A DNA stretch of 64,000 nt from Leptospira harrisiae (GTDB lineage Bacteria > Spirochaetota > Leptospiria > Leptospirales > Leptospiraceae), in NCBI RefSeq assembly GCF_002811945.1, contig NZ_NPDX01000002.1:340830-404829 (forward strand), in the 5' to 3' direction. A model generated the notes under the pieces. The model was not told the origin of the DNA and searched no databases. It worked only from the letters and a program-made list of their open reading frames with translations. Positions 1-8,608 of this stretch are shown piece after piece; the stretch's first letter is position 1, and each line of letters starts with the position of its first letter. The position numbers and the translations under genes were made by a program.

Positions 1-978
1 ATTGTTTCGTTTGGTTGGGCAATTTCGGAGTATCTGATATCCAAGGAAAGGGTTTATATTTCCATTTTAGTCCACTTTCTTATGTTCTTTCTCCTCGTGT
101 ACTCAGTGCACGGTAAAGAGGTAGCTTCTCTTTTTGGAAATACAAATAATTTAGTGAGGCACTCCTATTATATATTTCTATCGATTAACCATTTTATCTT
201 CTTCGTATACTTAGCTTCTTTTGATCAGTTTGTCGGTAATCGTGTTTCCAAAAAGTTTTTGTTTTGGATTTCAGGTTTTGCAGGATTTTTATATATCCTT
301 GTCCCTCTTTTTCCAAGGGTGTATGAATTTAGAATTTTTCTAGTTCTATCTATTTTTGGAACGGCAGCTTATCATTTATATAAAACTCATGAATTTTTGT
401 TATCGAAGGAAGAAAGTGAAAATCGTTCTTACGTACTTGGTTGGTTCTTCTTTCTTTTTTCCGTCTTCTTAAAGACATTGTTCCACTTTGATTTTTATCC
501 TTATCAGCCATTTTTTATTTACGCATCTGTTTTTTATCTGCCCTTTTTAACTGCAGGTTCTTTTTTGTTTTTGCGGAATTACGAAAAAAAAGACAAATCA
601 AAGACCAGATATAGATCGTTAACAACAAAATTAGATAAAACAGAGTTTCGGAATAAATTAGAATCTTTATTAGGTGCTGAAAAGATTTATCTCGATCCAG
701 AATGCAACGAAGAACTCATCGCTTTGAAATTGGGTTTGTCTTACCACCAATTGAGTGAACTGATCAATTCAGAGTATAACTTCAACTTTCCTTCACTGTT
801 AAATCAATATCGAATCAAAGAAGCTATGGCTTTGTTAAATGAAAAACCTGAACTTAATATTGCTGAAGTAGGCAGATTATCTGGATTTGGGTCCAGATCT
901 GCTTTTTATCTGGAATTTAAAAAACAGTCCGGTGTGAATCCGAATCAATTTAAAAAAACCAAAAGGCCAAATAAATAA
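1..978 (+). CDS. AraC-family regulator with membrane N-terminus (5'-truncated)
   Basis: The reading frame is open from base 1, so the gene starts upstream of the window; the first internal ATG is at 82. The visible N-terminal half is a string of hydrophobic segments (at least five), followed by a charged linker and a C-terminal AraC-type helix-turn-helix of about 100 residues. The second HTH carries the family signature (Ala-Glu-Val-Gly..Ser-Gly-Phe, then Phe-Lys-Lys near the end). Membrane-anchored AraC proteins of this layout are known from spirochaetes and Bacteroidetes and couple a membrane signal to transcription. The SulP gene follows 32 bp downstream on the same strand and is a possible target. 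The ligand cannot be read from the sequence. Confidence 0.85.
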   Translation: MVSFGWAISEYLISKERVYISILVHFLMFFLLVYSVHGKEVASLFGNTNNLVRHSYYIFLSINHFIFFVYLASFDQFVGNRVSKKFLFWISGFAGFLYILVPLFPRVYEFRIFLVLSIFGTAAYHLYKTHEFLLSKEESENRSYVLGWFFFLFSVFLKTLFHFDFYPYQPFFIYASVFYLPFLTAGSFLFLRNYEKKDKSKTRYRSLTTKLDKTEFRNKLESLLGAEKIYLDPECNEELIALKLGLSYHQLSELINSEYNFNFPSLLNQYRIKEAMALLNEKPELNIAEVGRLSGFGSRSAFYLEFKKQSGVNPNQFKKTKRPNK

Positions 979-1010
979 AGATAGTTAGATAGATAGAGAG
1001 GATGTTCGCT

Positions 1011-2621
1011 ATGAACAATCAAAATAAACCAAAAGATTGGTTACCCGGATTAAAGGAAAATTGGAGATCTGATATTGTCTCCGGTTTTATTGTGTTTCTG
1101 ATTGCACTGCCCCTTTGTTTGGGCATTTCGCTTGCTTCGGGTGCTCCACCAATGGCTGGAATTTTTTCGGGCATTGTGGGAGGAATCATTGCTTCCTTAC
1201 TGAGTGGATCTCACCTAACAATCAATGGCCCAGCTGCTGGACTTATTGCTGTTGTTTTGAATTCGATTATGGTTCTGGGTGGTGGAGATGCAAAACTTGG
1301 GTTTGAATTAACACTCGCAGCCATTGTGATTGCTGGTGCCATCCAAGTCGTTTTAGGCCTTGTAAAAGCAGGAAATTTAACCGTATATTTTCCAATCTCT
1401 GTTGTCCATGGAATGATGGCTGCCATTGGAATTATCATTATCTCTAAACAATTTTATGTGGCTCTTGGAATTACTCCGAAAGCCAAAACAATCGGTGGAT
1501 TACTTTTAGAAATACCAACTAGTTTTTCTTTTGTAAATCCAGAAGTGGCGATAATTGGGGTTTCGGCAATTTTGATAATTGCAATCCTTGCAAAAATCAA
1601 AAATCCTCTATTTAAAAAATTGCCTGCACCACTTGTTGCAGTGTTAGTTGGGATTGGTTTGGGTCTTGTTTTTGATTTAGCAGATGAACATTCTTATACA
1701 CTGCTCGATCAAACTTATAAAATTGGACCAGAAAAATTGGTAAATCTCCCAGCACATATTTATGATGGGATCACATTTCCTGACTTTTCGCGATGGAAAG
1801 ATGGAGTGTTTTGGGTAATGGTAGTTACTATTGCACTGATTGCAAGCATCGAATCCTTGTTAACTGCCACTGCTGTTGATAATACAGATCCTTACAGAAG
1901 AAAATCTGATATGGATCGTGAGTTGTTAGCAAAAGGTGCTGGTAACTTCTTTTTAGGATGGATCGGAGGATTACCGATCATTGCAGAGGTAGTCAGGTCA
2001 TCTGCCAATATGGAAAATGGTGCCAAAACTCGTTGGTCCAATTTTTTTCATGGTTTGTTTTTATTGTTTTTTATTTTACTTTTGCCTGGCCTCATTCATC
2101 GAATCCCACTCGCATCTCTTGCTGGAATTTTGATTATGGTGGGAGTTAGATTGGCTTCTCCACATGTATTTAAAGAAACCTATGATAAAGGTTGGGACCA
2201 AATTGTAATTTTTACAGTCACTGTGGTTCTAACAATTGTAGAAGATTTATTAGTTGGAGTTTTCTGTGGAATTGTCACTGCAATTTTGATTCAAATTTAT
2301 TTTGGAGTTCCTCTTCGATATATTTTTGTCGCGGATATAACAGTAAAATCTGAAAATAAAATTCATGAATTGTATGTAAAACATGCATTATTGTTTTCTA
2401 ATATGATTTCATTGAAACTTTTACTTAGAAAAGTGACACCAGGCGAAAGAGTGGACCTTAAGTTTGATAAAAATGTTGAGATGATTGGATTTTCTGCCAT
2501 AGAATTTTTGCAAAGTTTCAAACGAGACTACGAATTAAGAGGTGGGCAAGTAAATTTAATAGGTTTTGAGGACTTAAAACCTATCTCAGCTTATTATGGA
2601 GCAACTCGAATCCACAAGTAA
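1011..2621 (+). CDS. SulP-family anion permease
   Basis: Inner-membrane transporter of the SLC26/SulP family, moving sulfate, bicarbonate or a related anion. About 536 residues with 10 or more hydrophobic segments. The SulP core near the N-terminus is clear (Leu-Pro-Leu-Cys-Leu-Gly, then a Gly/Ala-rich stretch and Asn-Gly-Pro-Ala-Ala-Gly). The last 100 residues look like a short, degenerate STAS domain. Two in-frame ATGs compete: the one at 1002 directly abuts GAGAGG, whereas the one at 1011 has the same GAGAGG 9 bases upstream, so I prefer 1011. Substrate is not determinable here; bacterial members with this length are often annotated as sulfate or bicarbonate carriers. Confidence 0.88.
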   Translation: MNNQNKPKDWLPGLKENWRSDIVSGFIVFLIALPLCLGISLASGAPPMAGIFSGIVGGIIASLLSGSHLTINGPAAGLIAVVLNSIMVLGGGDAKLGFELTLAAIVIAGAIQVVLGLVKAGNLTVYFPISVVHGMMAAIGIIIISKQFYVALGITPKAKTIGGLLLEIPTSFSFVNPEVAIIGVSAILIIAILAKIKNPLFKKLPAPLVAVLVGIGLGLVFDLADEHSYTLLDQTYKIGPEKLVNLPAHIYDGITFPDFSRWKDGVFWVMVVTIALIASIESLLTATAVDNTDPYRRKSDMDRELLAKGAGNFFLGWIGGLPIIAEVVRSSANMENGAKTRWSNFFHGLFLLFFILLLPGLIHRIPLASLAGILIMVGVRLASPHVFKETYDKGWDQIVIFTVTVVLTIVEDLLVGVFCGIVTAILIQIYFGVPLRYIFVADITVKSENKIHELYVKHALLFSNMISLKLLLRKVTPGERVDLKFDKNVEMIGFSAIEFLQSFKRDYELRGGQVNLIGFEDLKPISAYYGATRIHK

Positions 2622-2669
2622 GTAACAAAAAATTCTTGTAACTTATAGTTTCAAAACCAATATTCCTGT

Positions 2670-3614
2670 ATGCAGAGAGTATTGGTTTTTTCTCTTCTTT
2701 TCTTTTTTCCCATTCTCATCCAATCAAAAGACATTCCAGATCTAAAATCTAGAGTTATGGATGAATCTTGGACATTGGATTCTGGATTTGTTTCAGCCTT
2801 AGAAAGGCAACTGAAAGAACATGAAAGGGAAACGAGCAACCAAATTGTTGTATTAGTGATTTCCTCCTTGGACGGTGAGGTGCTCGAGGATTATTCCATG
2901 AAAGTTGTGGAGAAATGGAAATTAGGGCAAAAAAAGAAGGACAACGGTGTTCTATTATTAGTCGCCTTAAACGATAGAAAATTAAGAATTGAAGTAGGGT
3001 ATGGGTTAGAAGGAAACCTAACGGATGTTCTCTGTCATCATATCATTGAAAAAGAAATAAAACCGTATTTTAAAAAAGGGGATATTCAATCTGGCATCCA
3101 AAACGGAGTCAATGTGATCATTGATGCAATCGAAGGTTCCTATACAGCTCCCCCTCCCGAAGATTATTCTCATTTAGGTCCATTGTCTTTTTTAGGTGAA
3201 CTATCAGGTGGCCAAGAAGAAATTCCACTGGGGGTGAAAGTCTTTGTTTCTATTTTTGTTTTGTTCATACTTGGAATCTTTACTTATGTAGCAGCTAACG
3301 CACCGTATATTGGCTGGTTTATCTATTTCTTTTTGTTTCCTTTTTGGAGTTTATTTCCAACCGCGATTTATGGTGCCAATATTGGTGCTTCCATATTTTT
3401 AACTTATGCCATCGGCGTAGGAATTTATAAACTCTACCATCTATTGACCCCACATGGAAGAAAACGAATGGAAAAGGGTATATTTGGTGGTTCTTCTCGC
3501 AGTTCTGGAAGTAGGAGTGGTTGGTCCAGCGGTGGAGGTGGTGGATTTCGGTCAGGTGGATTTAGTGGAGGGGGTGGAAGTTTCGGAGGAGGAGGGAGTT
3601 CTGGGAGTTGGTAA
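2670..3614 (+). CDS. TPM-domain membrane protein with glycine-rich tail (YgcG-like)
   Basis: A signal peptide (residues 1-19) is followed by a TPM domain (about residues 30-160; motifs around Asn-Gln-Ile-Val-Val, Asn-Gly-Val-Leu-Leu-Leu and Gly-Tyr-Gly-Leu-Glu-Gly), then two or three transmembrane segments (about 190-260). The C-terminus is very rich in Gly and Ser and ends in Gly-Ser-Trp. This is the YgcG/TPM layout: an extracytoplasmic domain anchored by C-terminal helices, with a low-complexity cytoplasmic tail. In some organisms TPM domains act in photosystem repair or have phosphatase activity, but the bacterial role is unsettled. The ribosome-binding site is weak. It lies 48 bp after the SulP gene and may be cotranscribed. 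Confidence 0.85.
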   Translation: MQRVLVFSLLFFFPILIQSKDIPDLKSRVMDESWTLDSGFVSALERQLKEHERETSNQIVVLVISSLDGEVLEDYSMKVVEKWKLGQKKKDNGVLLLVALNDRKLRIEVGYGLEGNLTDVLCHHIIEKEIKPYFKKGDIQSGIQNGVNVIIDAIEGSYTAPPPEDYSHLGPLSFLGELSGGQEEIPLGVKVFVSIFVLFILGIFTYVAANAPYIGWFIYFFLFPFWSLFPTAIYGANIGASIFLTYAIGVGIYKLYHLLTPHGRKRMEKGIFGGSSRSSGSRSGWSSGGGGGFRSGGFSGGGGSFGGGGSSGSW

Positions 3615-3674
3615 TTTTTTTAAAATCAAATTCTCTGGAACTTTTTCAATCAAACTTAGGTTTAGTTTATAGTG

Positions 3675-5024
3675 ATGTTTCGTAGTATTCCTTTGATTTT
3701 TTTTGTGACCTCTGGATCGGTCGCTGCTCTATCGGCAAAACCCATTCTCATTAAAGAACTTTGGCAAACAGCTTTACAATCCAATCCTGAGTTTTTATCT
3801 GCAAAAGCAGACTATGATAAAGCTTTTTTTGAGAACGAAAAAAGTTATGCTGCCTATTTGCCTACCGTAAATGTTTTAGCTTCCGCAAGACAATCCTCTG
3901 CAAATTTTAGTGGATCAGGAACTGTCAACGATCCTTTGGTCAATGGATCGGCTGGAACAGGTTCGAGTACAAACCAACAAAGTAGTTCCGGGGAATCAAG
4001 GCCAACGGCAATCAATCGTTATTCGGTAGGTCTCAGTTCAAATCAAAATCTCTTTGCTGGATTCAAGGATAAAAGTGGGATTGAAAAAACAGAAGCATTA
4101 CTCCAGGCAGCCAAACAAACATTACATGATTCAAGACTGAAGGTATGTTTTGAATTAAAGTCTGGTTATTCTCAAATGTTATATGCAAAAGAATTACACC
4201 AACTTTCAGAAAAAATTAGAGAGAGGCGTACAAAAAATCGCGATTTGGTAAAACTTCGTTATGAAGTGGGTCGAGAACATAAAGGAAGTTTTTTACTGAG
4301 TGAATCTTTTGTAAAACAATCGGAATTCGAAGTATCTTCTGCCTTTCGTTTATTTGAAAGTAATGTAAACGAAGTGGAAAGGGTCATAGCCAACCAACTA
4401 GATATCAATATAAGTTCAGAATTTGTTTATGAGCCGGTTTTAGAAAAAAAGTTTTCGGATAAGGAAAAAGAAACTTTGTTAGAATCCCATCCATCTGTAA
4501 TGGCTGAACAATCGAAAGTGCGGGCTGCACAGGCAAACATTGGAGTAGCAGAAGCAGGATTTTATCCAGATTTAAATTTAAGTGCCACTGTCACTAGACA
4601 AGATGATGTATGGTTACCAAAACCAAGAAATTATAGTTTTGGACTGAATTTAACCTATCCTTTGTTTAACGGTGGAAGAGATTATTATAACGTAAAAATT
4701 GCAAAAACTGAATATGAAAAATCAATCCACACAAGAGATGCCAAAAAAAATTCTCTTTCGTTTTCCTTAGAGCAGTCACACCTTAATTTCAAAAATGCCT
4801 CAGAACAATTGGTTGTATTGACAGAGTTCTATAAAGCTTCTGAGATTCGGGCCATGATTGCTAGATCTCAGTATTCGAATGGACTTATTAGTTTTGAAAA
4901 TTGGGATATCATTGAAAACGATTTAATCAATCGGGAAAAAAATCTATTGATAGGCAAAAGGGATTTAGGTTTGGCAGAAGCTACATATTTGAGAAATTTA
5001 GGAAAGTGTTTTGATGAAGATTAA
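3675..5024 (+). CDS. TolC-family outer-membrane efflux protein
   Basis: Outer-membrane channel of a tripartite exporter. About 449 residues, matching the family, with a signal peptide at the N-terminus and two repeats of long amphipathic coiled-coil helices. The second repeat contains the typical Ala-Gln-Ala-Asn-Ile-Gly-Val-Ala-Glu-Ala-Gly-Phe-Tyr-Pro-Asp segment and a Tyr-Pro-Leu-Phe-Asn-Gly-Gly motif. A GTG at 3672 directly precedes the ATG at 3675; either could start translation. The stop overlaps the downstream membrane-fusion gene by 11 bp, showing an operon with the MacA- and MacB-like genes. Confidence 0.9.
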   Translation: MFRSIPLIFFVTSGSVAALSAKPILIKELWQTALQSNPEFLSAKADYDKAFFENEKSYAAYLPTVNVLASARQSSANFSGSGTVNDPLVNGSAGTGSSTNQQSSSGESRPTAINRYSVGLSSNQNLFAGFKDKSGIEKTEALLQAAKQTLHDSRLKVCFELKSGYSQMLYAKELHQLSEKIRERRTKNRDLVKLRYEVGREHKGSFLLSESFVKQSEFEVSSAFRLFESNVNEVERVIANQLDINISSEFVYEPVLEKKFSDKEKETLLESHPSVMAEQSKVRAAQANIGVAEAGFYPDLNLSATVTRQDDVWLPKPRNYSFGLNLTYPLFNGGRDYYNVKIAKTEYEKSIHTRDAKKNSLSFSLEQSHLNFKNASEQLVVLTEFYKASEIRAMIARSQYSNGLISFENWDIIENDLINREKNLLIGKRDLGLAEATYLRNLGKCFDED

Positions 5025-5958
5025 ATTTGTTTTCATAACCTTTGCATTTGTAATCATTTCTTTTGCAATATATTTTATTGGATTTGGGAAATCGAAACCA
5101 AATATAAAAGTAGAATCTTCAAAAGTGTTTCGTGGAGATTTGATTGTCACAGTTCGTGCCACAGGTACCGCCATCCCCAAAAACCGATTGGAAATCAAAC
5201 CGCCAATTGCGGGACGTGTGGAATCCATTTTAGTTAATGAAGGAAACCATGTTGCCCGAGGTAAAATTATTGCTTGGATGAGTTCTACAGAAAGAGCTGC
5301 TTTGTTAGATGCAGCCAGAGCCAAAGGAGAAGAAGAACTTAAAAAATGGGAAGATTTTTATAAACCAACACCTGTCATATCACCTTTACGTGGTTTGGTG
5401 ATTGCTTCTAATATCAGTCCAGGTCAAACAGTGACGCAACAAGATATCCTTTATGTTCTTTCGGATAATTTGATGATCCAAGCAAAAGTTGACGAAACAG
5501 ATCTTTCCAAAATAAAAATTGGCCAAGTAGCAAATGTCACCATTGATTCCTATTCGGATGTCGCCATTCAAGCAAAAGTAACTCATATTGGATATGAGGC
5601 AGTTACAGAAAATAATGTGACCATGTATAATGTAGATTTAGAATTAAAAACCATTCCAGAATATTTAAGAAGTGGAATGTCAATAACAATCGATTTTATC
5701 ATCTCTGAAGAAAGAGATGTGTTACTTCTAGGTAATGAATTTATTAAAGGGAATTCGGGGAAAGGAAAAGTTTTAAAAAAAGTAGACGGTGAACTGATAG
5801 AAACTTCGGTCCAAATTGGAAACTCTGATGAACAAAATACGGCAATTCTTTCTGGACTAGAAGAAAACGAAATGGTCTATCGAAAGAAAAAAATACAGGA
5901 AGAAAAAAAGTCCGGAAGTAATGGCCCATTTTCTTCACCGAAAATGCCGAAGAGATAA
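5014..5958 (+). CDS. MacA-like membrane fusion protein (HlyD family)
   Basis: Periplasmic adaptor joining the MacB-like ABC transporter to the TolC-like channel. One N-terminal membrane anchor (residues 5-22) is followed by the split biotinyl-lipoyl domain (Arg-Val-Glu-Ser-Ile-Leu-Val-Asn-Glu-Gly-Asn-His-Val and the later Ser-Pro-Leu-Arg-Gly-Leu-Val), a very short helical hairpin and a beta-barrel domain. At about 314 residues it is shorter than E. coli MacA because the coiled-coil hairpin is reduced to a few turns. I take the ATG at 5014, with GGAAAG at 5001-5006, over the TTG at 5011. It is translationally coupled to the upstream TolC gene. Confidence 0.88.
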   Translation: MKIKFVFITFAFVIISFAIYFIGFGKSKPNIKVESSKVFRGDLIVTVRATGTAIPKNRLEIKPPIAGRVESILVNEGNHVARGKIIAWMSSTERAALLDAARAKGEEELKKWEDFYKPTPVISPLRGLVIASNISPGQTVTQQDILYVLSDNLMIQAKVDETDLSKIKIGQVANVTIDSYSDVAIQAKVTHIGYEAVTENNVTMYNVDLELKTIPEYLRSGMSITIDFIISEERDVLLLGNEFIKGNSGKGKVLKKVDGELIETSVQIGNSDEQNTAILSGLEENEMVYRKKKIQEEKKSGSNGPFSSPKMPKR

Positions 5959-5961
5959 CGT

Positions 5962-7908
5962 TTGTTAGCAATCGAGATTCAAAACTTAAATAAATCCTAT
6001 ACCATCGGAAATTCAAAATTTCCAGTTTTATCAGGAATTGATTTAGAAATTAGCCAAGGCGAATTTGTTGCCATTATGGGCCCTTCTGGTTCTGGAAAAT
6101 CAACACTTTTGCAAGTGATGGGATTATTAGATCATGTAGATTCGGGCACCTATCGATTGTTTGGTCGAAAGGTAAGTGGAGAATCCTCCGATGTATTGTC
6201 TGATGTTCGTGGAAGTATGATTGGGTTTGTATTCCAGCAGTTTCATTTATTAGCAAAATCAAATGCATTCCAAAATGTGAGTTTACCTGCTTTGTATACA
6301 AATGTAAATGATACGAAGGAAAAAGCAGAGGAGCAACTTCGAAAAGTTGGATTGGAGAACCGAATTTTTCACACACCCAATGAACTCTCTGGTGGCCAAC
6401 AACAAAGGGTTGCCATTGCACGAGCACTGCTTGTCGATCCGCCCATTATTTTTGCTGATGAACCTACGGGAAACTTAGATTCAAAAAGTAAAATTGAAAT
6501 CATGTTGGAATTACAACGTCTTCATAAAGAAGGAAAAACCATTGTGATGGTGACACATGAACCAGAAATGGCGGAGTTTTGTGATCGTATTATCCATGTG
6601 AGTGATGGAATGATAGTATCGAATGAAGGAAAAAAGAAAAAAAAAGATTCTGGTTCCATTCCCAAAACAAATTTAAAAAGAAAAACTGGATGGCCCCTTT
6701 TTCAAGGAATCTTTATACAATCCTTGTTTTCTTTATCATCAAATCGATTGCGAACTTTTTTATCAGCACTTGGTATCCTTTTTGGTGTGGTTTGTGTGAT
6801 CTCAGTGATGGCACTAGGTGAAGGTGCCAAAAAATCAGTGGAGGAACAGTTCTCTTCGTTAGGTGCCAATTTGGTCATCGTAAGAACAGGTGGAATGCGT
6901 AGTGGAGGAGTTTCACTGGAAGCTGGTACTGTTAATCGATTGGATGTTTTTGATGTAGGAGCAGTATCCAAAAAATTTCCAGAAGTAAAACAAATCTCTG
7001 CCGTTGTGAATGGAAGAGGGCAACTTGTTTATGGAAATAGAAACTGGAATAGTTATATCACTGGAGCCAGTCCCAATTACGAAACATTAAGAAATTTAGA
7101 ACCTGTGGAAGGAAGATTTTTTACAGAAGAAGAAAATCAAAAAAGAGCTCTCGTTTGTCTTGTGGGAAACACGGTTGTGAGAGAATTGTATGAAGGAAAA
7201 AACCCTGTAGGAACTTATTTAAAAGTAAATCGGATTCTATTTCGTGTAGTTGGCCTTCTTCCTGAAAAAGGAAGTGCGGGTTTTCGTGACCAAGACGACG
7301 TGATTCTGATTCCTATAAATACTGCTATGCGAAGGTTGTTAAACAAAGATGCTGTCGACAGTTTGGAAATGGAATTAGAAAAAACAGAATCTTCAGAGGA
7401 ATTTACCACTTCCTTAAAACGTTTTTTACATGAGAGACATGGAACCAATGAATCAATGGGTAATATTTACCAAGTAATGAATATGGCTGATATCCAATCA
7501 GCAGTGTCTGAAACAAATCAAACAATGACTACTTTGCTCATTGCACTAGCAACAGTTTCTCTAGTTGTAGGTGGGATTGGAATTATGAACATTATGTTAG
7601 TCTCTGTAAAGGAAAGAACCAAAGAAATTGGTTTACGGAAGGCCCTTGGTGCTAGAGAATCTGATATTCGTATACAATTTTTAATAGAATCTACTTTGAC
7701 CAGTTTGACGGGAGGAATCGTTGGACTTGTTTTTGGAATTTTATCTGTTTTGTTTTTACAAGAATACTTTGGTTGGAGTATAGTTTTATCCTTTCCTTCT
7801 ATTGGATTTGCTTTTCTATTTTCCATATCGATTGGAATTCTTTTCGGCTGGTGGCCTTCTGAATATGCAGCGAAATTGAGTCCCATAGTAGCTTTAAGAT
7901 CAGAATGA
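5962..7908 (+). CDS. MacB-like ABC exporter, fused ATPase and permease
   Basis: Single-chain MacB-type exporter subunit of 648 residues, the normal length. The N-terminal ABC domain has a Walker A (Gly-Pro-Ser-Gly-Ser-Gly-Lys-Ser-Thr), signature Leu-Ser-Gly-Gly-Gln-Gln-Gln-Arg and Walker B Ile-Ile-Phe-Ala-Asp-Glu. After a lysine-rich linker (about 220-240) come one transmembrane helix, a MacB periplasmic core domain (about 270-490) and three C-terminal helices of the FtsX type with the [11 protein letters not shown] signature. It starts with TTG 3 bp after the adaptor gene; no ATG is available nearby. Substrates of the family include macrolides, peptides and lipoproteins; the one here is unknown. 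Confidence 0.92.
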   Translation: MLAIEIQNLNKSYTIGNSKFPVLSGIDLEISQGEFVAIMGPSGSGKSTLLQVMGLLDHVDSGTYRLFGRKVSGESSDVLSDVRGSMIGFVFQQFHLLAKSNAFQNVSLPALYTNVNDTKEKAEEQLRKVGLENRIFHTPNELSGGQQQRVAIARALLVDPPIIFADEPTGNLDSKSKIEIMLELQRLHKEGKTIVMVTHEPEMAEFCDRIIHVSDGMIVSNEGKKKKKDSGSIPKTNLKRKTGWPLFQGIFIQSLFSLSSNRLRTFLSALGILFGVVCVISVMALGEGAKKSVEEQFSSLGANLVIVRTGGMRSGGVSLEAGTVNRLDVFDVGAVSKKFPEVKQISAVVNGRGQLVYGNRNWNSYITGASPNYETLRNLEPVEGRFFTEEENQKRALVCLVGNTVVRELYEGKNPVGTYLKVNRILFRVVGLLPEKGSAGFRDQDDVILIPINTAMRRLLNKDAVDSLEMELEKTESSEEFTTSLKRFLHERHGTNESMGNIYQVMNMADIQSAVSETNQTMTTLLIALATVSLVVGGIGIMNIMLVSVKERTKEIGLRKALGARESDIRIQFLIESTLTSLTGGIVGLVFGILSVLFLQEYFGWSIVLSFPSIGFAFLFSISIGILFGWWPSEYAAKLSPIVALRSE

Positions 7909-8531
7909 ATATAAAATTAAATCCAAGGAAAATTCCGCAACAAAAACGTTCAAAGGAAAGGTATCAAAAAATTATAGATACAACCATAGAATTGTTAGGT
8001 GAAGTTGGTTATGACGACTTAACGACAGATTTGATTGCCGAAAGAAGTGAAATTCCGGTTGGATCTATTTATCAATTTTTTCCGAACAAAGAATCCATTA
8101 TTTATTCTCATGCCGAATCCTGTTATTTGATGCTCCATGACTTTTTTTTCAAACTTGTAGATGAAGAACTAAAAAAAAGAAAAAAATTTACGCATGAATT
8201 TATTGATTTTACCTTATATTCCTTCGAACGAACGTTAAATGAAGTGAAAGGATATCGTCTAATCAATTCAATTCTTTATACAAACCAAGCCTTATTAAAA
8301 TTGGATATAGAAAGTAATGAACGTTTTGCGAAGTCGTTAGCAGAAAAAGTAATTCTCTATTTGTTTCCTAAGGTGGATAAAAAAAGAGCCTATTATAGTT
8401 CTTTGATGATCGTCGAAACTGTTGATTCTGTCGTCAAAATTGCCCAAAGAAAGGGAAAACCGGCCGAAAAAAAGGCAGTCCTTTCCGAGCTACAAAATCT
8501 CTTATTTGTATATTTTTCCTCATTCCTTTGA
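7905..8531 (+). CDS. TetR-family regulator of the efflux operon
   Basis: A 208-residue TetR protein with an N-terminal HTH (about residues 20-65, including the typical Gly-Ser-Ile-Tyr-Gln-Phe-Phe-Pro-Asn-Lys recognition-helix region) and a variable all-helical ligand domain. Its ATG overlaps the stop of the MacB-like gene by 4 bp, so it is the last gene of the efflux operon. The usual logic is repression of its own operon, relieved by an exported compound. No operator could be assigned because the promoter of the operon lies upstream of the TolC gene and shows no clear palindrome. Confidence 0.88.
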   Translation: MNIKLNPRKIPQQKRSKERYQKIIDTTIELLGEVGYDDLTTDLIAERSEIPVGSIYQFFPNKESIIYSHAESCYLMLHDFFFKLVDEELKKRKKFTHEFIDFTLYSFERTLNEVKGYRLINSILYTNQALLKLDIESNERFAKSLAEKVILYLFPKVDKKRAYYSSLMIVETVDSVVKIAQRKGKPAEKKAVLSELQNLLFVYFSSFL

Positions 8532-8538
8532 TTTAACA

Positions 8539-8567
8539 TTGACAAAGTTTTAACACAGATGTAAAAT
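8539..8567 (+). promoter_or_regulatory. Near-consensus sigma-70-type promoter for the copper cluster
   Basis: TTGACA at 8539-8544, a 17-base spacer and TAAAAT at 8562-8567 match the primary-sigma consensus at 11 of 12 positions. It lies just after the TetR stop and about 40 bp before the cupredoxin gene start, so the cluster at 8609-12560 probably has its own strong promoter independent of the efflux operon. Confidence 0.7.
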
Positions 8568-8608
8568 TCTCAAAATATGAGGGAATCCTCATGTTCTGGG
8601 AAAGAGCT

